35,958 nt of DNA from a virus, in IMG/VR virus record IMGVR_UViG_3300008217_000023, positions 1 through 35,958 of that record; one strand, written 5' to 3'. The translations under genes and the position numbers were made by a program. A model generated the notes under the pieces. That model worked only from the letters and a program-made list of their open reading frames with translations, did no database searches and was not told the DNA's origin. Below are positions 1-9,945 of the stretch, piece by piece (the first letter of the stretch is position 1; the number at the start of each line of letters is the position of its first letter).

Positions 1-5
1 ATTTA

Positions 6-962
6 ATGTATCTTGATGGTGGTAGTGGCAAATTATTACATATTGATAATAATGCTAATCTTACTCTCAGTGATGATAGGAAAGTAATATTTGGAAATGC
101 AGGTGAATATATAACTGGAGATGGTACTGATCTTGATATCGTATCAAGCAATCATGTTATGGTAGATGCTGGTGGCGATATTACTTTAGATGCTGCTGGT
201 CGGAATGTATTTATTGCTGAGAATGGAACGAATAAATTTAAATATGATACTTATCTAAATACCTTTGAAATTTTTAGCACAGCTAATGCAAGTGATATTT
301 TTAAAATAGATGTTGATGTTGAAGGGGCAACAACCCTGTCAACAACTGATGCCGATACTACTGTTGGTCATTTAACTTTAGATGCAGATGGTGCTATTAT
401 TTCAGATTCCCATTCGGGAAAATTTTTAGCTAAGAAGGCTGGAACAGAATTTAGTGCTGCAAATAGTTCGTATGCAGGGATGATACTTGGATATACAAGG
501 ATTGCGAATGATGGAACAGGACCATCTGATTATATTATACAAGTTAATTCAAGTTCTATGACTGTTCTCCAAACTGTTGATGGAACAGATTTATCTATAC
601 AGTTTATTGTTCCCCCAAGTGGTAACGTAGAAATACAATGTTCCTTCTGGATGTCGGCATTCTCAGATGGTGCGAAGTTTAGTTTATCTACTGACGCATC
701 TTATGCTGAGCTTGGAATAACCCACACTTATGATGCAGATCAGACTATCTATATAGATGAAACTGACCATAATTATAATACAATCAGTTTTTCTGTTACA
801 GGCTTAACAGCAGGAACTGATACTACATATTATTTAGCAGGGTTAGCAAGTGGTGCAGGAGTGATAATTAATCATGGTAGGTTTCGGCTTGGTGGAACTC
901 ATTTTCCACCAATAATAATGAAGGCAATAGCCCTACCTGCAACCATTGTAACAGGAGAATAA
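6..962 (+). CDS. Tail fibre-like structural protein (318 aa)
   Basis: The first half (residues about 1-150) is made of short Asp/Gly/Ala-rich beta-type units such as GGDITLDAAG and VGHLTLDADG, typical of phage tail fibre or spike shafts. The second half looks like a compact beta-rich C-terminal domain with Ser/Thr-rich strands (SFSVTGLTAGTDTTYYLAG). It probably sits at the tail tip and contacts the host. Reading across the window ends, the preceding adhesin gene stops at bases 4-6 and overlaps this ATG as TAATG, so the start at 6 is likely and the gene complete. No good ribosome binding site is visible, so translation is probably coupled. If the window is not circular, the frame is open to base 1 and the gene could be 5'-truncated. 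No specific receptor family is recognised. Confidence 0.7.
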   Translation: MYLDGGSGKLLHIDNNANLTLSDDRKVIFGNAGEYITGDGTDLDIVSSNHVMVDAGGDITLDAAGRNVFIAENGTNKFKYDTYLNTFEIFSTANASDIFKIDVDVEGATTLSTTDADTTVGHLTLDADGAIISDSHSGKFLAKKAGTEFSAANSSYAGMILGYTRIANDGTGPSDYIIQVNSSSMTVLQTVDGTDLSIQFIVPPSGNVEIQCSFWMSAFSDGAKFSLSTDASYAELGITHTYDADQTIYIDETDHNYNTISFSVTGLTAGTDTTYYLAGLASGAGVIINHGRFRLGGTHFPPIIMKAIALPATIVTGE

Positions 963-1027
963 TGGAAGAAACACTTAAAACAACAAGTGCAGGATTAGGT
1001 GGATTCTGGTTATCGCTTTGGAGCTAA
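962..1027 (+). CDS. Tiny hydrophobic-ended peptide (21 aa), possibly a decayed gene
   Basis: The ATG overlaps the stop of the tail-fibre gene as TAATG, as at other junctions here. The product is MEETLKTTSAGLGGFWLSLWS. The Gly-Gly-Phe-Trp-Leu end looks like the entry of a membrane segment, as in small phage holins, but the frame stops at TAA right there. It may be a real micro-peptide, a remnant of a longer membrane protein lost by a nonsense or indel mutation, or chance. The start is supported only by the stop-start overlap. Confidence 0.3.
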   Translation: MEETLKTTSAGLGGFWLSLWS

Positions 1028-1049
1028 TTTTTAAATGAAAGGATACTAA

Positions 1050-1193
1050 GTGACTAAAAAAGAAAAAAAAGAAGATGATAAGTTGACAATAAAAGTTGCA
1101 ATAGATACTTTAGAAAAGCAAATCAATGAACATCAAGTAATATTACTAAAAAAGCAAGGTGCATTAGAAGTATTAAAACAAGTTAAAAGCTAA
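1050..1193 (+). CDS. Small charged helical protein (47 aa)
   Basis: GTG start with a good AAAGGA site about seven bases upstream (near 1038-1043). The product begins MTKKEKKEDDK and continues as one amphipathic helix (VAIDTLEKQINEHQVILLKKQGALEVLKQV) with heptad-like Leu/Ile/Val spacing, so a short coiled coil is likely. Small coiled-coil proteins of this kind occur in phage tail and virion gene clusters, but I recognise no family. It lies between the tail fibre and the 179-aa virion-type protein in the same direction. Confidence 0.6.
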   Translation: MTKKEKKEDDKLTIKVAIDTLEKQINEHQVILLKKQGALEVLKQVKS

Positions 1194-1216
1194 TAATATG
1201 AAATGAGGTAAATAAA

Positions 1217-1756
1217 ATGAATGATCAGTTTCAAATGATACTTGAAACATTGAGGAGATATAATGCTGGAGAATTAGATTTATCAGATGATAAAGCTAAT
1301 CAACTAGCATCTATTGCCTTCCAAATGAAACAACAATTTAAAACTCGTAGTAAACCAATTCGTAAAGGACTATTTGACCTTATAGATACTGCGGCTCTTG
1401 GAATGATTCCAAATAAATGGAGACCTGAATCTCCAGGGCAAGACCTTTATGGTGAATCTGGTGTAGATAAATTTGCTGGTGGTGTAGGAACATTAGGTGG
1501 TATAGCTACTGGTATAGGAGGTGCTTATAAATTAGCAACAAAAGCTCCTTGGATAGCAAATACAACTGGCAATATAGTTGGAAAAGGAGTTAGTAAAGCA
1601 GGTCAATATGGTAGAACAGGAATGGATAAGATAAAATCTACTGCTGGTCTTATAAAAGAAAGAGAAGCAATTAAAAGAGCTCAAGAAATTGCTTCTAAAT
1701 ATTACAATTCTAATCCTTATAATATTGACTTTACAGGTGTTGCATCAGGTATATAA
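1217..1756 (+). CDS. Probable internal virion protein with glycine-rich segment (179 aa)
   Basis: Residues 1-50 form a charged helical module (ILETLRRYNAG ... FKTRSKPIRKGL). Residues 85-130 are glycine-rich and weakly hydrophobic (FAGGVGTLGGIATGIGGAYK), the kind of segment found in phage ejection proteins that enter membranes. The tail is helical and basic. The start has an AGGT site eight bases upstream. Its order of a short N-terminal helical module, a Pro-Val/Ile-Arg stretch and glycine-rich segments is the same as at the N-terminus of the giant protein that starts three bases after its stop, suggesting the two are packaged or ejected together. That role is inferred; no database family is recognised. 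Confidence 0.6.
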   Translation: MNDQFQMILETLRRYNAGELDLSDDKANQLASIAFQMKQQFKTRSKPIRKGLFDLIDTAALGMIPNKWRPESPGQDLYGESGVDKFAGGVGTLGGIATGIGGAYKLATKAPWIANTTGNIVGKGVSKAGQYGRTGMDKIKSTAGLIKEREAIKRAQEIASKYYNSNPYNIDFTGVASGI

Positions 1757-1759
1757 TAA

Positions 1760-4700
1760 GTGTATCAACCAAATCATTTTAATCGTGTCCGTGAGGTTAT
1801 AAATCTTTATAGGTCTGATCCTCGATCCTTTAATGATGAGGAAATAGACGAACTTCAAGAATTAGCCAATGATGTTGGCATAACGTTCAATCCTGTTAGG
1901 AATGAATTAAATATGGCTAACATAGCAAAAACTGCTATGGGTGGCTTTGTTGAAGGATTAACAACTCTCCCAGTAGGTCAAAAACCTCGTACTACATATG
2001 AAGCAATAGCCCATAGTCTAGGTCATCTAGTAGGGTTTGCTCCTTCTATATTAGCTGGACCATTAGGACTTGCAACAAAAGGTACTGCTAAATTAGGTTT
2101 AAAAACAGTTTCTAAAGGATTAGAAAAGGGAGTTAAAGCATCTCAACTTTTAGATAAAATATCAATTCCTATGGTGGCTTCAAGAGCCACTAAAAAAGGT
2201 GTAGATTATGGATTAAAAAAATCTGGTCTTGAGTCTTTAGAGTTTATGCAAAGAGGTGCAAAGACTAGGGGAATATTTGAAGAAGCAGCAGGACTAGGGT
2301 CTGCAGTTGCAGTATCAAGTATATGGAAAGGACCAGATGCAATGCTCGATGGATGGATGGGAGGTGCTATTGCTGGTGGGGCTTTTGGGGGAATTGGGAA
2401 TTTTGTGTCTATAGGGAATAGACTTAAAATGGGAAATGCTTCTCAAAGAAAGACAGCTGAAAAAGCACTTAGAGGAACTATAGGTGCTACTGTATTAGGA
2501 CTTCCCTCTTATCTTCGTGATGAACCCATAGAAATGGTTATATACGAAACTCTCCTCGGTGGTTTCTTTGGGTACAATGCTCGTCCCTCTCACGAAGTAG
2601 AGGGAGGGAAGTTCATCCAGCGATCTTTATATGGAGCTAAAAAAGGTAGAGTATTCTATCCTGAAGGATCTAAAATATGGAATGAAATGCATCCCAAGGC
2701 TCAAGGTTATATTAAAGATCAATCAACAGACTTAGCTAAAACTTGGTTATATAAAAATTTTGATCCTAAATGGGCAAATGATATTGTAGAGAATGATGTT
2801 GTTTCCAAAGCTAAAGATGTTACCAAGATATCTGAGGCTGACAGAGACGCGTCTTATAGAAACCTTGCCTATGAATTATATAAAGAACAAGCTCCAGATA
2901 AAGGAAAGTCTATCCCAGTCCCTCCTAATCTTGAATCAGATATAGAGGATGGTATATATAGAGAAGAATCTACAAACGATATTGTTTATACTGATATAGT
3001 TGGTATGATGAAAGAAATAGGTAGTTCTATTCAGAAAGTAAGTGGTAATGCTAAAATTACACCGAAACAAGTTGCATCAGATATAAATCAAACATTTAAA
3101 GCATCTAAAAATGCAGATGATTTTATCGGTTCTTTAAAAAAATCTCCACTTTTAGGTAAGTCTATTGATAAGAAAATGGAACGAAGATATAGACAGTTTT
3201 ATCACAATAGAAGTAAAGCTCCTAAGAATGTTTATACTGCTACTATAGATGAAAATGGTGCAAAATTAGAAGTATTAAATGGAAGGTGGGAAGGTAAGAA
3301 GATTGGATCTTCTATGGTCGATATGCCTGTTCATTATCTTGATCCTAATGGTAAACACACTGCACTTACTCATATTAAAGTTAAAAGAGGAGATAATTGG
3401 CAGATAGTAAGTCCTTTTAAAACATCAATGATATGGGATGCAGATAATTTTCGATTAGTTTCTGAAAGATCCGTTACAGGGGATGAATATTTCCAGATGG
3501 AATATAATTTACATAAAGGTAATAAGTATATACATGGTGGCAAAAAGGATAATACTGAAATGTGGATTCGGAATTATCATGAAGATGGTTTAAATATAAG
3601 ACCAGAAGAATTAATCAATTTACTTGCTAGAGATCCTAAGGAAAAAGTAGAACTTATAAATAGTCTTAAAGATTCTAGAAGCCTTGCTGATAAATGGTAT
3701 GATATGCATAGAACTGTATATACCAATAAAGCAGAGCTTGATGGTCGTTTAGGAACAATAAGGTCTATGCATGATAAAGCTTGGGTTTCTAATGTTCTTG
3801 TAATGGCAGAAAGAAATGGTCTTCATACAACAGGTAAGCCTCTTACTAAGACTATTAGTAAGTTAATGGATTCTAACTTTGGTAAAAATGTGATTGATTT
3901 TAACAAAAGAGAACAGATGTTATATGATCAATCTATTCCACAGGACCCGACAGTATATTCACAAGTATTACCCGAAGGGAAACTTAGATATATTGTTTTA
4001 AATGATGCTGAAAACAACTCAAAAACAGATGGTTCTGTTATAATGCGAAGGGATGTTTTTGATAAAGGTATAAATAATATGGGACTACCTGAAAAATCAG
4101 GTATGTTAAAATCAGTTTTTGTAGATAAAAATTATCATGGTTTGATTCATGTTAAAAATGGAACACGCAGAGCCAATGATAAATGGGAAAAGTATCTAAA
4201 TGATAACAAAATAGATGCTGTATTCTTTGCCTCTGCAGTTAAACAGAAGGGTGCATTAAAACCAGCTAATTATACTTATAATAAAAAGTCTGGTAACATA
4301 GAAGTTACTCAAGATACTCCAAGTCAAGGAGTAAGTGAGATGCCAGTTCAGAATTTTAGAATCAATTCATCTACCTATGAATCAGATAAACTTGGTGGAG
4401 TAGGTATTGTAAGACAAATGTCTAGTTTACTTAACCATACACAAACACCTGGAATGGCAAAATATTTTTTTGATACAATTATAAAGCCAAGTCTTGAAGG
4501 TGAGCCAAATTTTAATGTCAAGTATAAAACAGATAAAGACATAATGAATGGTTTAAATACCGATCCAGACTTTGTATTTAAAATGCCTATTAAGGAAATA
4601 CAAAAGCATATTAAAGAAGATACTCCTCTTGCTAGGAGAATTAGAAAGCAAATTATTAAATTAGATGAAGAGGGGCAATTATTTGATTATGGAGATAGTG

Positions 4701-7700
4701 ACTTCGGATCATTCCATGAAAGAAATTTAAGACTTCTACGTTTATCAGATGCCAATCATACTACTTCAAACTTTGATAAATATGGTTACAAGTATTGGGA
4801 GCCTACATATAGAAGATTTATAGTCTCTAGATATATGCAGCCTAAATGGAAATCTTCTTCTAAAGCAGTTCTTATTCCCAATACACCAGATATGCCCACT
4901 GTTAAACAGGGTCGTATTAGATTAGATGATGGACAAAGAAGACTTCCTGTTACTATAGAAGGTATGCCAAGTATTAAAACTCTTGGACAATTATATGATC
5001 TATATACAGCAAAAAATACATCAGCTAAAATTAAAAAACAACTGAGTCCACATATGGATTTAACAGTTGTCAGAGTTCCAGCTGATAGTATTTCTGGAAT
5101 TAGAATACTTCGTCTTGATGGATTTACTGGTGAAAGAGGCTTTGGAGCTTTAACTTCTCCTAAAGATGATGTATATCTTGGGGGAGCAGATAAAGACATA
5201 GATTCTGTTTTTATATATCATGGGTTTGATAAGAAGATCAAAAATGCATATGGAAAAAAAGAGAATAAGAATGAATGGGAAGGAAAGGATGCTAAAAGCA
5301 ATGATGATTTGTTTGTTAAAGGCTCAAAAAAAGAACAGGATATATATAAAACAGTATCTTCAAAATTCTCTCCTTCTATGAGAAAATCTGTAGCTGAATC
5401 TGCTGTTAGAGGTAAGGATGGATTAGGGTTTGGTCTTACTGCTAAGAATGTAGTTATGGAATGGGCAGATATAGTAGCACGAAATGGTGGTACAATAACA
5501 CTACCAATGATTTCAAAAAAGTCAGGGCAACAATATGCAACTCTTGAATTGAAATTAAAAGAGAATGGACATGCTAAGCTTCGTGAAATTGGTAGAGATG
5601 TGGTAAACTATAGTGCAGATAGTGCCGACTATCCTAATATGGCTAGTCCTGTTGAATACAGAGATATATTATTTAATTCTGTATTTGAAGCCACTAAAAA
5701 GCCCTATGGTAAAGCAAAATGGTCACCCGAAAAGGGGACATTTCAACATACAAAGAGTACAGAACTTGGCATTGTTAATGAGTTAATTACCTTTATAAAT
5801 CCTAAAGGCAAAGATTATACATTAGGTAAAGCCCATACAATACACGATCTATCTAATTTCTTAAATAAATTTGAAAAGAACGATAGGGGTATTGATAATA
5901 TCCATTCTCATATTGCAAGACAAATGATTAAAGATGGGGTACACAAGCAATTAGAAAGTAATTATAATCTGCTTGAAATGGGTGATGTTGGTAATATTCC
6001 AGTTGATAAGAATGCAGATAAATTAACAGGGATTAAAGACCTTAATCCTATAACTAGAAAACAATTAGATAAAATATTTGAAAAGGGAGGTAATCCTCTC
6101 GACAAAGTTAGAGACTTTGTATATAAAAATATATTTTCTATTGTAAGTAAAGATACAATAGCAAAGAGAGCAATGGATTTAGTTAATCAATTAAAAACTA
6201 TTGAATTGGCTCCATCTAAGATGCAGAAAATGTTAAACAATATTCGTGAAGAAGCTATGCGAATTAAAGCATTAACTTCTAATGATCCAAATCAATTTGA
6301 TAGTTTAGTGCGTACTTACAAGTTGCAATTAGCAAACGATATGGCTAAGGTGAAACTAGATCCAAAGATTGCTCACGAATTGTTAGATATGTGGTTACTT
6401 AGTCCATTCCAATCTATTAGTAATGGCAAAGTTACAAAAACACAAGTTAGTACACTACCTATTGAATCAGATGCGATATCAGATTCTGCTATACGCAAAA
6501 TGCAGACAAATCTCAATGAATATGTTAGACCCTCCCAGCCACCAAAGAAAGTGCCAGAGAGTAAGCCTAAAGAACCTGAGATACCATTTCTAACAGATAA
6601 ACTTGAACGAATGGCTATTACCGAAAAAGATGCTGAAATAGTAGCAGAATTTAGAACAAATCTAGAGAAAAATCCTATGTGGAAGAAACACTTTAGAGAC
6701 ATGTTCACAGAGTTTACAATGCTATCTGAAGGTATTCCAAGAGACGAAACAACTATCAAAATGAATGATCTATATGCTTTAAATAATTATATGAAAAATA
6801 TGCGATCATATCCTGATAGTCCTGAATTACAGAAATCAGTTTATTACAATGATCTCCGAGAAGTAGATAATAAGATGAAGAAATTTGATCTTACAGTTTT
6901 TCCACAATACCAAACCACAGTTATCACAAAGGATGGTCCTGTTAAAAGAACTGTAAAGAGAAGTTTCTCTACACTTGGAACAATGAGAAATTGGTTACAT
7001 AAAGTATTCTATCAACAAGATGCTGTTTTAGAATCAATAGATCCTATTAATGATGAAATATTTAAATTCAGAAAAGAATTAAATGTTACTGATGCAGGTA
7101 TGATCAATGAATTGGTTTACAAATTAAGAGATATGCGTAGACGTGGTCTAGATTGGAATGATATATATAAAGATAAATTATATATTAAAAACAAGAATAG
7201 AAAATTTCTTGTTGATAAAAAGAATATGACATTAGAAGAAATAATCACTAAGACAGATAAAGATTATACTGATGCTTATGAAAAATTTGGTTCCGAATGG
7301 TTATGGACTAAGAATGACAAAGGTGAAGTATTTGATTGGAATAAATTTGAAGGTACAGGGAAGGTAAATAGATATTTAATTTTTGATAAAAACGGGAAAC
7401 TTGATGTTCTTAACTTTTTAAAACAAGCAGTTCTACCTGTTGAGGCAGGTGGAAAGCTTCCTCATATACCTTTAGATACAATACTTCGTTTCCATTATGA
7501 ATATCATATGGAAAAAGTATTAAAAAAATTAACCAAAGATATGCCTTCACAAAACATGTTAAAGTGGAGACGAGAATATAGACAAGGTAAAATGCCTATA
7601 TATGAAGGTCACAAGAAAGTAGGAGAAAAAGAATGGACAAAATATAAACCAATACAACAAATCAAAAGTAATGAATATTTTCCTAAACGATATGGCTTTA

Positions 7701-9805
7701 ATAAAAAAGCACGAAGGGAAATAAATAACTATATTGATATTGAAGCACAGAGAATATATGATGCAGAGTTTAAGAAAACTGGAAGTAAAAAGAAAGCTGA
7801 AAAAGCAATGGAAATTTATAAAGCTAAAATGCACATGGCTGTTGAAGGTTCTATTGCTGAATCCTCTGGTATTGAAACACATATTCTAGATGAAATTGCT
7901 GCCCGTATTGACTATGAGAAATTATCTGCTAGTGAAATTGCTAATAGGCTTCATGATATTGGAGCATTTACTCGTCCTGATTCTTCTATTGAAAGGGTAC
8001 TTGATCTTCCAGTAGGCTTTGATACAAGCCCAGAAGTTATAAATAAATATATGAAACAGATTATTAGATCTCATTACAAACTATTGGGAGCTGCAATGTC
8101 TAACTATCGAATAGATAGTATGATTAAAAATCAAGCCTTTGAAACAGATCTAAATGGTAATAAAGTTAAATATACAAAAGAGCAATTAGCCAAATTAAAG
8201 GAAGATGGTTATAGAAACCATACAGATGTATGGGCTGATTACTTGAGATTTTATGTTCGCGATTCTTTTGGTCATCAAACAACATTTCCTCAAAGGATAG
8301 TAGATTCTATGGGTAAAAATGACTCATTAAAATTAAAGAAAAATTTCTATTATCTTACAAGTGATCAAGCCATTATTAATAGTATAGAATCATTAAATAA
8401 AAAATGGATTGAAAAAACAGGTCATAATTTTCCATTATTAAGAGGAATGCCTAAAGGCAATAGTCCTGAAATACAAAAAGCTAAAGCAGAATTTTATTCC
8501 AGAGTTATACACAAGTGGGGTGGTTTAGAGGCAAGATTCCAATTATTAACACTACTTGCAAATACTGGAACTGCCACAGCTAATGTATTTGGAGGGCAGA
8601 CGATGAATATATCTTCTGCTGGGTTTAGAAATGTAGCCAGATCACACAATATGAAATGGTTAACCAAAAATGTTTTATTAGATAAAAAAGGTAAACCAAC
8701 TATTCATTTAGAAAACGGTGATCCAGTAAAAGATAGGAAATCATTATATAAATGGATTGCAGAACAAGGTGCAATTGATTCCTTTATAAAAAATGAATTT
8801 GAATTAAATGATGGACTTAAAGTAAACATTGGTAAAGAAAAACTAAGAAGTTTAAATAATTTTCGTAAAGAATTAACCAAATTACTAAAGTCTAATCCAG
8901 ATGCTAGAGATGAAACTTTAATGGAATTAGCTAAACGCTATGGAGTTTCAGATTTAATGTTAAAGGCAGGTGGATCATTTATGCAAGGCAGTGAAAGATA
9001 TTTAAGAACTATATCTTTTATGTCCCATGCTCTCCAAGCAAGAGATGCATTTGGGAAGCACGGTGCAGATATAAAATTAGATGATCCTTATGTAGTAGAT
9101 ATGGGACTAAAAGGAATTGAAAACACACAATACCTATATCATTCTGCATTTAGACCTGCATTTATGCGAACATCATTAGGTAAAGTTTTAACCAGATTTA
9201 AACTATTTGCTTTTCAATCTGTTAGGATTCGTAAAGAATATTATAAGATGGCTAAACAGATGGGCTTTGAGGATGATGCTCAAGCTATGAAGAAATTTAA
9301 AAATCTAATGACTGCAGACCTTTTGACCCTCGCCCTGGGCAGTATCTATAAGTACTCTTTATTTGATACTGCCCTACCCCCTCCTTGGGATTGGGCACAG
9401 GAAACAGGTGAATGGTTATTTGGAACTAAACGGGATAAGGAAAGGGCTTTCTTTGGAACATATCCGTACCCACTTGCTCCCTTGCAAGTTATTACTCCAC
9501 CTGTTGCTAGAGTACCGATGGCAATATTTTCTGCAGCACTTAACAATGACTGGGATAGATTTATGGATTACCACTTACATACAATGTATCCTTTTGGAAG
9601 AATTGTCAGAAATTTAGATCGTGTAATATATGATAAGGATGCAGGACCCGACATCATAAATGAAATACCTAGTGGAACTACCTTTGGTAGATTTATGAAA
9701 CAATTTTTTAGAATGCCTGTGAATAAAATTATGTCAAGGCATAAAAGAGATCAGTTGAAAGAACGTAGAACTGATTATATGGAGCAACTAATGGAGGCAA
9801 TATGA
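1760..9805 (+). CDS. Giant virion protein, candidate two-barrel (crAss/QDE-1-type) RNA polymerase (2681 aa)
   Basis: GTG start just after the previous stop; one unbroken 8-kb frame, about a fifth of the genome. Residues 1-45 are a helical module, and 82-106, 176-220 and 238-275 are glycine-rich hydrophobic stretches, as in ejected virion proteins. Residues 745-831 contain NDAE, DGSVIM (757-762), GMLKSVF and SAVK (825-828). Residues 1105-1148 contain RVPADS, GFTG and LGGADKDIDSVFIY with D1144, D1146 and D1148. Known family fact: two-barrel RNA polymerases of crAss-like phages and eukaryotic QDE-1 use a DxDxD loop in the second barrel and a Lys in the first. The match in order and spacing is my inference. 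From about 1300 to the end it is mostly helical and charged, with a hydrophobic conserved-looking stretch near 2517-2580. Alternatives: a polyvalent virion protein whose barrel motifs are chance, or an inactive relative. No T7-type polymerase motif was found. Confidence 0.6.
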   Translation: MYQPNHFNRVREVINLYRSDPRSFNDEEIDELQELANDVGITFNPVRNELNMANIAKTAMGGFVEGLTTLPVGQKPRTTYEAIAHSLGHLVGFAPSILAGPLGLATKGTAKLGLKTVSKGLEKGVKASQLLDKISIPMVASRATKKGVDYGLKKSGLESLEFMQRGAKTRGIFEEAAGLGSAVAVSSIWKGPDAMLDGWMGGAIAGGAFGGIGNFVSIGNRLKMGNASQRKTAEKALRGTIGATVLGLPSYLRDEPIEMVIYETLLGGFFGYNARPSHEVEGGKFIQRSLYGAKKGRVFYPEGSKIWNEMHPKAQGYIKDQSTDLAKTWLYKNFDPKWANDIVENDVVSKAKDVTKISEADRDASYRNLAYELYKEQAPDKGKSIPVPPNLESDIEDGIYREESTNDIVYTDIVGMMKEIGSSIQKVSGNAKITPKQVASDINQTFKASKNADDFIGSLKKSPLLGKSIDKKMERRYRQFYHNRSKAPKNVYTATIDENGAKLEVLNGRWEGKKIGSSMVDMPVHYLDPNGKHTALTHIKVKRGDNWQIVSPFKTSMIWDADNFRLVSERSVTGDEYFQMEYNLHKGNKYIHGGKKDNTEMWIRNYHEDGLNIRPEELINLLARDPKEKVELINSLKDSRSLADKWYDMHRTVYTNKAELDGRLGTIRSMHDKAWVSNVLVMAERNGLHTTGKPLTKTISKLMDSNFGKNVIDFNKREQMLYDQSIPQDPTVYSQVLPEGKLRYIVLNDAENNSKTDGSVIMRRDVFDKGINNMGLPEKSGMLKSVFVDKNYHGLIHVKNGTRRANDKWEKYLNDNKIDAVFFASAVKQKGALKPANYTYNKKSGNIEVTQDTPSQGVSEMPVQNFRINSSTYESDKLGGVGIVRQMSSLLNHTQTPGMAKYFFDTIIKPSLEGEPNFNVKYKTDKDIMNGLNTDPDFVFKMPIKEIQKHIKEDTPLARRIRKQIIKLDEEGQLFDYGDSDFGSFHERNLRLLRLSDANHTTSNFDKYGYKYWEPTYRRFIVSRYMQPKWKSSSKAVLIPNTPDMPTVKQGRIRLDDGQRRLPVTIEGMPSIKTLGQLYDLYTAKNTSAKIKKQLSPHMDLTVVRVPADSISGIRILRLDGFTGERGFGALTSPKDDVYLGGADKDIDSVFIYHGFDKKIKNAYGKKENKNEWEGKDAKSNDDLFVKGSKKEQDIYKTVSSKFSPSMRKSVAESAVRGKDGLGFGLTAKNVVMEWADIVARNGGTITLPMISKKSGQQYATLELKLKENGHAKLREIGRDVVNYSADSADYPNMASPVEYRDILFNSVFEATKKPYGKAKWSPEKGTFQHTKSTELGIVNELITFINPKGKDYTLGKAHTIHDLSNFLNKFEKNDRGIDNIHSHIARQMIKDGVHKQLESNYNLLEMGDVGNIPVDKNADKLTGIKDLNPITRKQLDKIFEKGGNPLDKVRDFVYKNIFSIVSKDTIAKRAMDLVNQLKTIELAPSKMQKMLNNIREEAMRIKALTSNDPNQFDSLVRTYKLQLANDMAKVKLDPKIAHELLDMWLLSPFQSISNGKVTKTQVSTLPIESDAISDSAIRKMQTNLNEYVRPSQPPKKVPESKPKEPEIPFLTDKLERMAITEKDAEIVAEFRTNLEKNPMWKKHFRDMFTEFTMLSEGIPRDETTIKMNDLYALNNYMKNMRSYPDSPELQKSVYYNDLREVDNKMKKFDLTVFPQYQTTVITKDGPVKRTVKRSFSTLGTMRNWLHKVFYQQDAVLESIDPINDEIFKFRKELNVTDAGMINELVYKLRDMRRRGLDWNDIYKDKLYIKNKNRKFLVDKKNMTLEEIITKTDKDYTDAYEKFGSEWLWTKNDKGEVFDWNKFEGTGKVNRYLIFDKNGKLDVLNFLKQAVLPVEAGGKLPHIPLDTILRFHYEYHMEKVLKKLTKDMPSQNMLKWRREYRQGKMPIYEGHKKVGEKEWTKYKPIQQIKSNEYFPKRYGFNKKARREINNYIDIEAQRIYDAEFKKTGSKKKAEKAMEIYKAKMHMAVEGSIAESSGIETHILDEIAARIDYEKLSASEIANRLHDIGAFTRPDSSIERVLDLPVGFDTSPEVINKYMKQIIRSHYKLLGAAMSNYRIDSMIKNQAFETDLNGNKVKYTKEQLAKLKEDGYRNHTDVWADYLRFYVRDSFGHQTTFPQRIVDSMGKNDSLKLKKNFYYLTSDQAIINSIESLNKKWIEKTGHNFPLLRGMPKGNSPEIQKAKAEFYSRVIHKWGGLEARFQLLTLLANTGTATANVFGGQTMNISSAGFRNVARSHNMKWLTKNVLLDKKGKPTIHLENGDPVKDRKSLYKWIAEQGAIDSFIKNEFELNDGLKVNIGKEKLRSLNNFRKELTKLLKSNPDARDETLMELAKRYGVSDLMLKAGGSFMQGSERYLRTISFMSHALQARDAFGKHGADIKLDDPYVVDMGLKGIENTQYLYHSAFRPAFMRTSLGKVLTRFKLFAFQSVRIRKEYYKMAKQMGFEDDAQAMKKFKNLMTADLLTLALGSIYKYSLFDTALPPPWDWAQETGEWLFGTKRDKERAFFGTYPYPLAPLQVITPPVARVPMAIFSAALNNDWDRFMDYHLHTMYPFGRIVRNLDRVIYDKDAGPDIINEIPSGTTFGRFMKQFFRMPVNKIMSRHKRDQLKERRTDYMEQLMEAI

Positions 9806-9945
9806 TCAAGTTAATCGTATTTTCCGTACTACTCAATACAGGAGAGATGCATGCTGTTATGCCCGATGATACGAAAATAGAAGCTCGTAGGCGTGGAGGT
9901 AAGGGCAATAAGAAGCGTAGACGGGGAGGCAATGGATTAAGATGA
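9802..9945 (+). CDS. Small protein with hydrophobic N-terminus and Arg/Gly-rich tail (47 aa)
   Basis: The ATG overlaps the stop of the giant gene as ATGA. The N-terminus (MIKLIVFSVLLNTGEM) is short, basic and hydrophobic like a signal peptide or anchor. Residues 29-47 are strongly cationic (ARRRGGKGNKKRRRGGNGLR region). The combination could be a membrane-acting lysis accessory, a cationic peptide exported or buried in the virion, or a nucleic-acid-binding minor virion protein. It overlaps the next small membrane protein by four bases, so the two are coupled. I recognise no characterised family. Confidence 0.6.
   Translation: MIKLIVFSVLLNTGEMHAVMPDDTKIEARRRGGKGNKKRRRGGNGLR

Noticed and set aside
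1760-9805. T7/N4-type single-subunit RNA polymerase motifs in the giant protein
   Set aside because: I searched for the RxxxKx7YG motif B pattern and found no convincing match; the two-barrel reading fits better.
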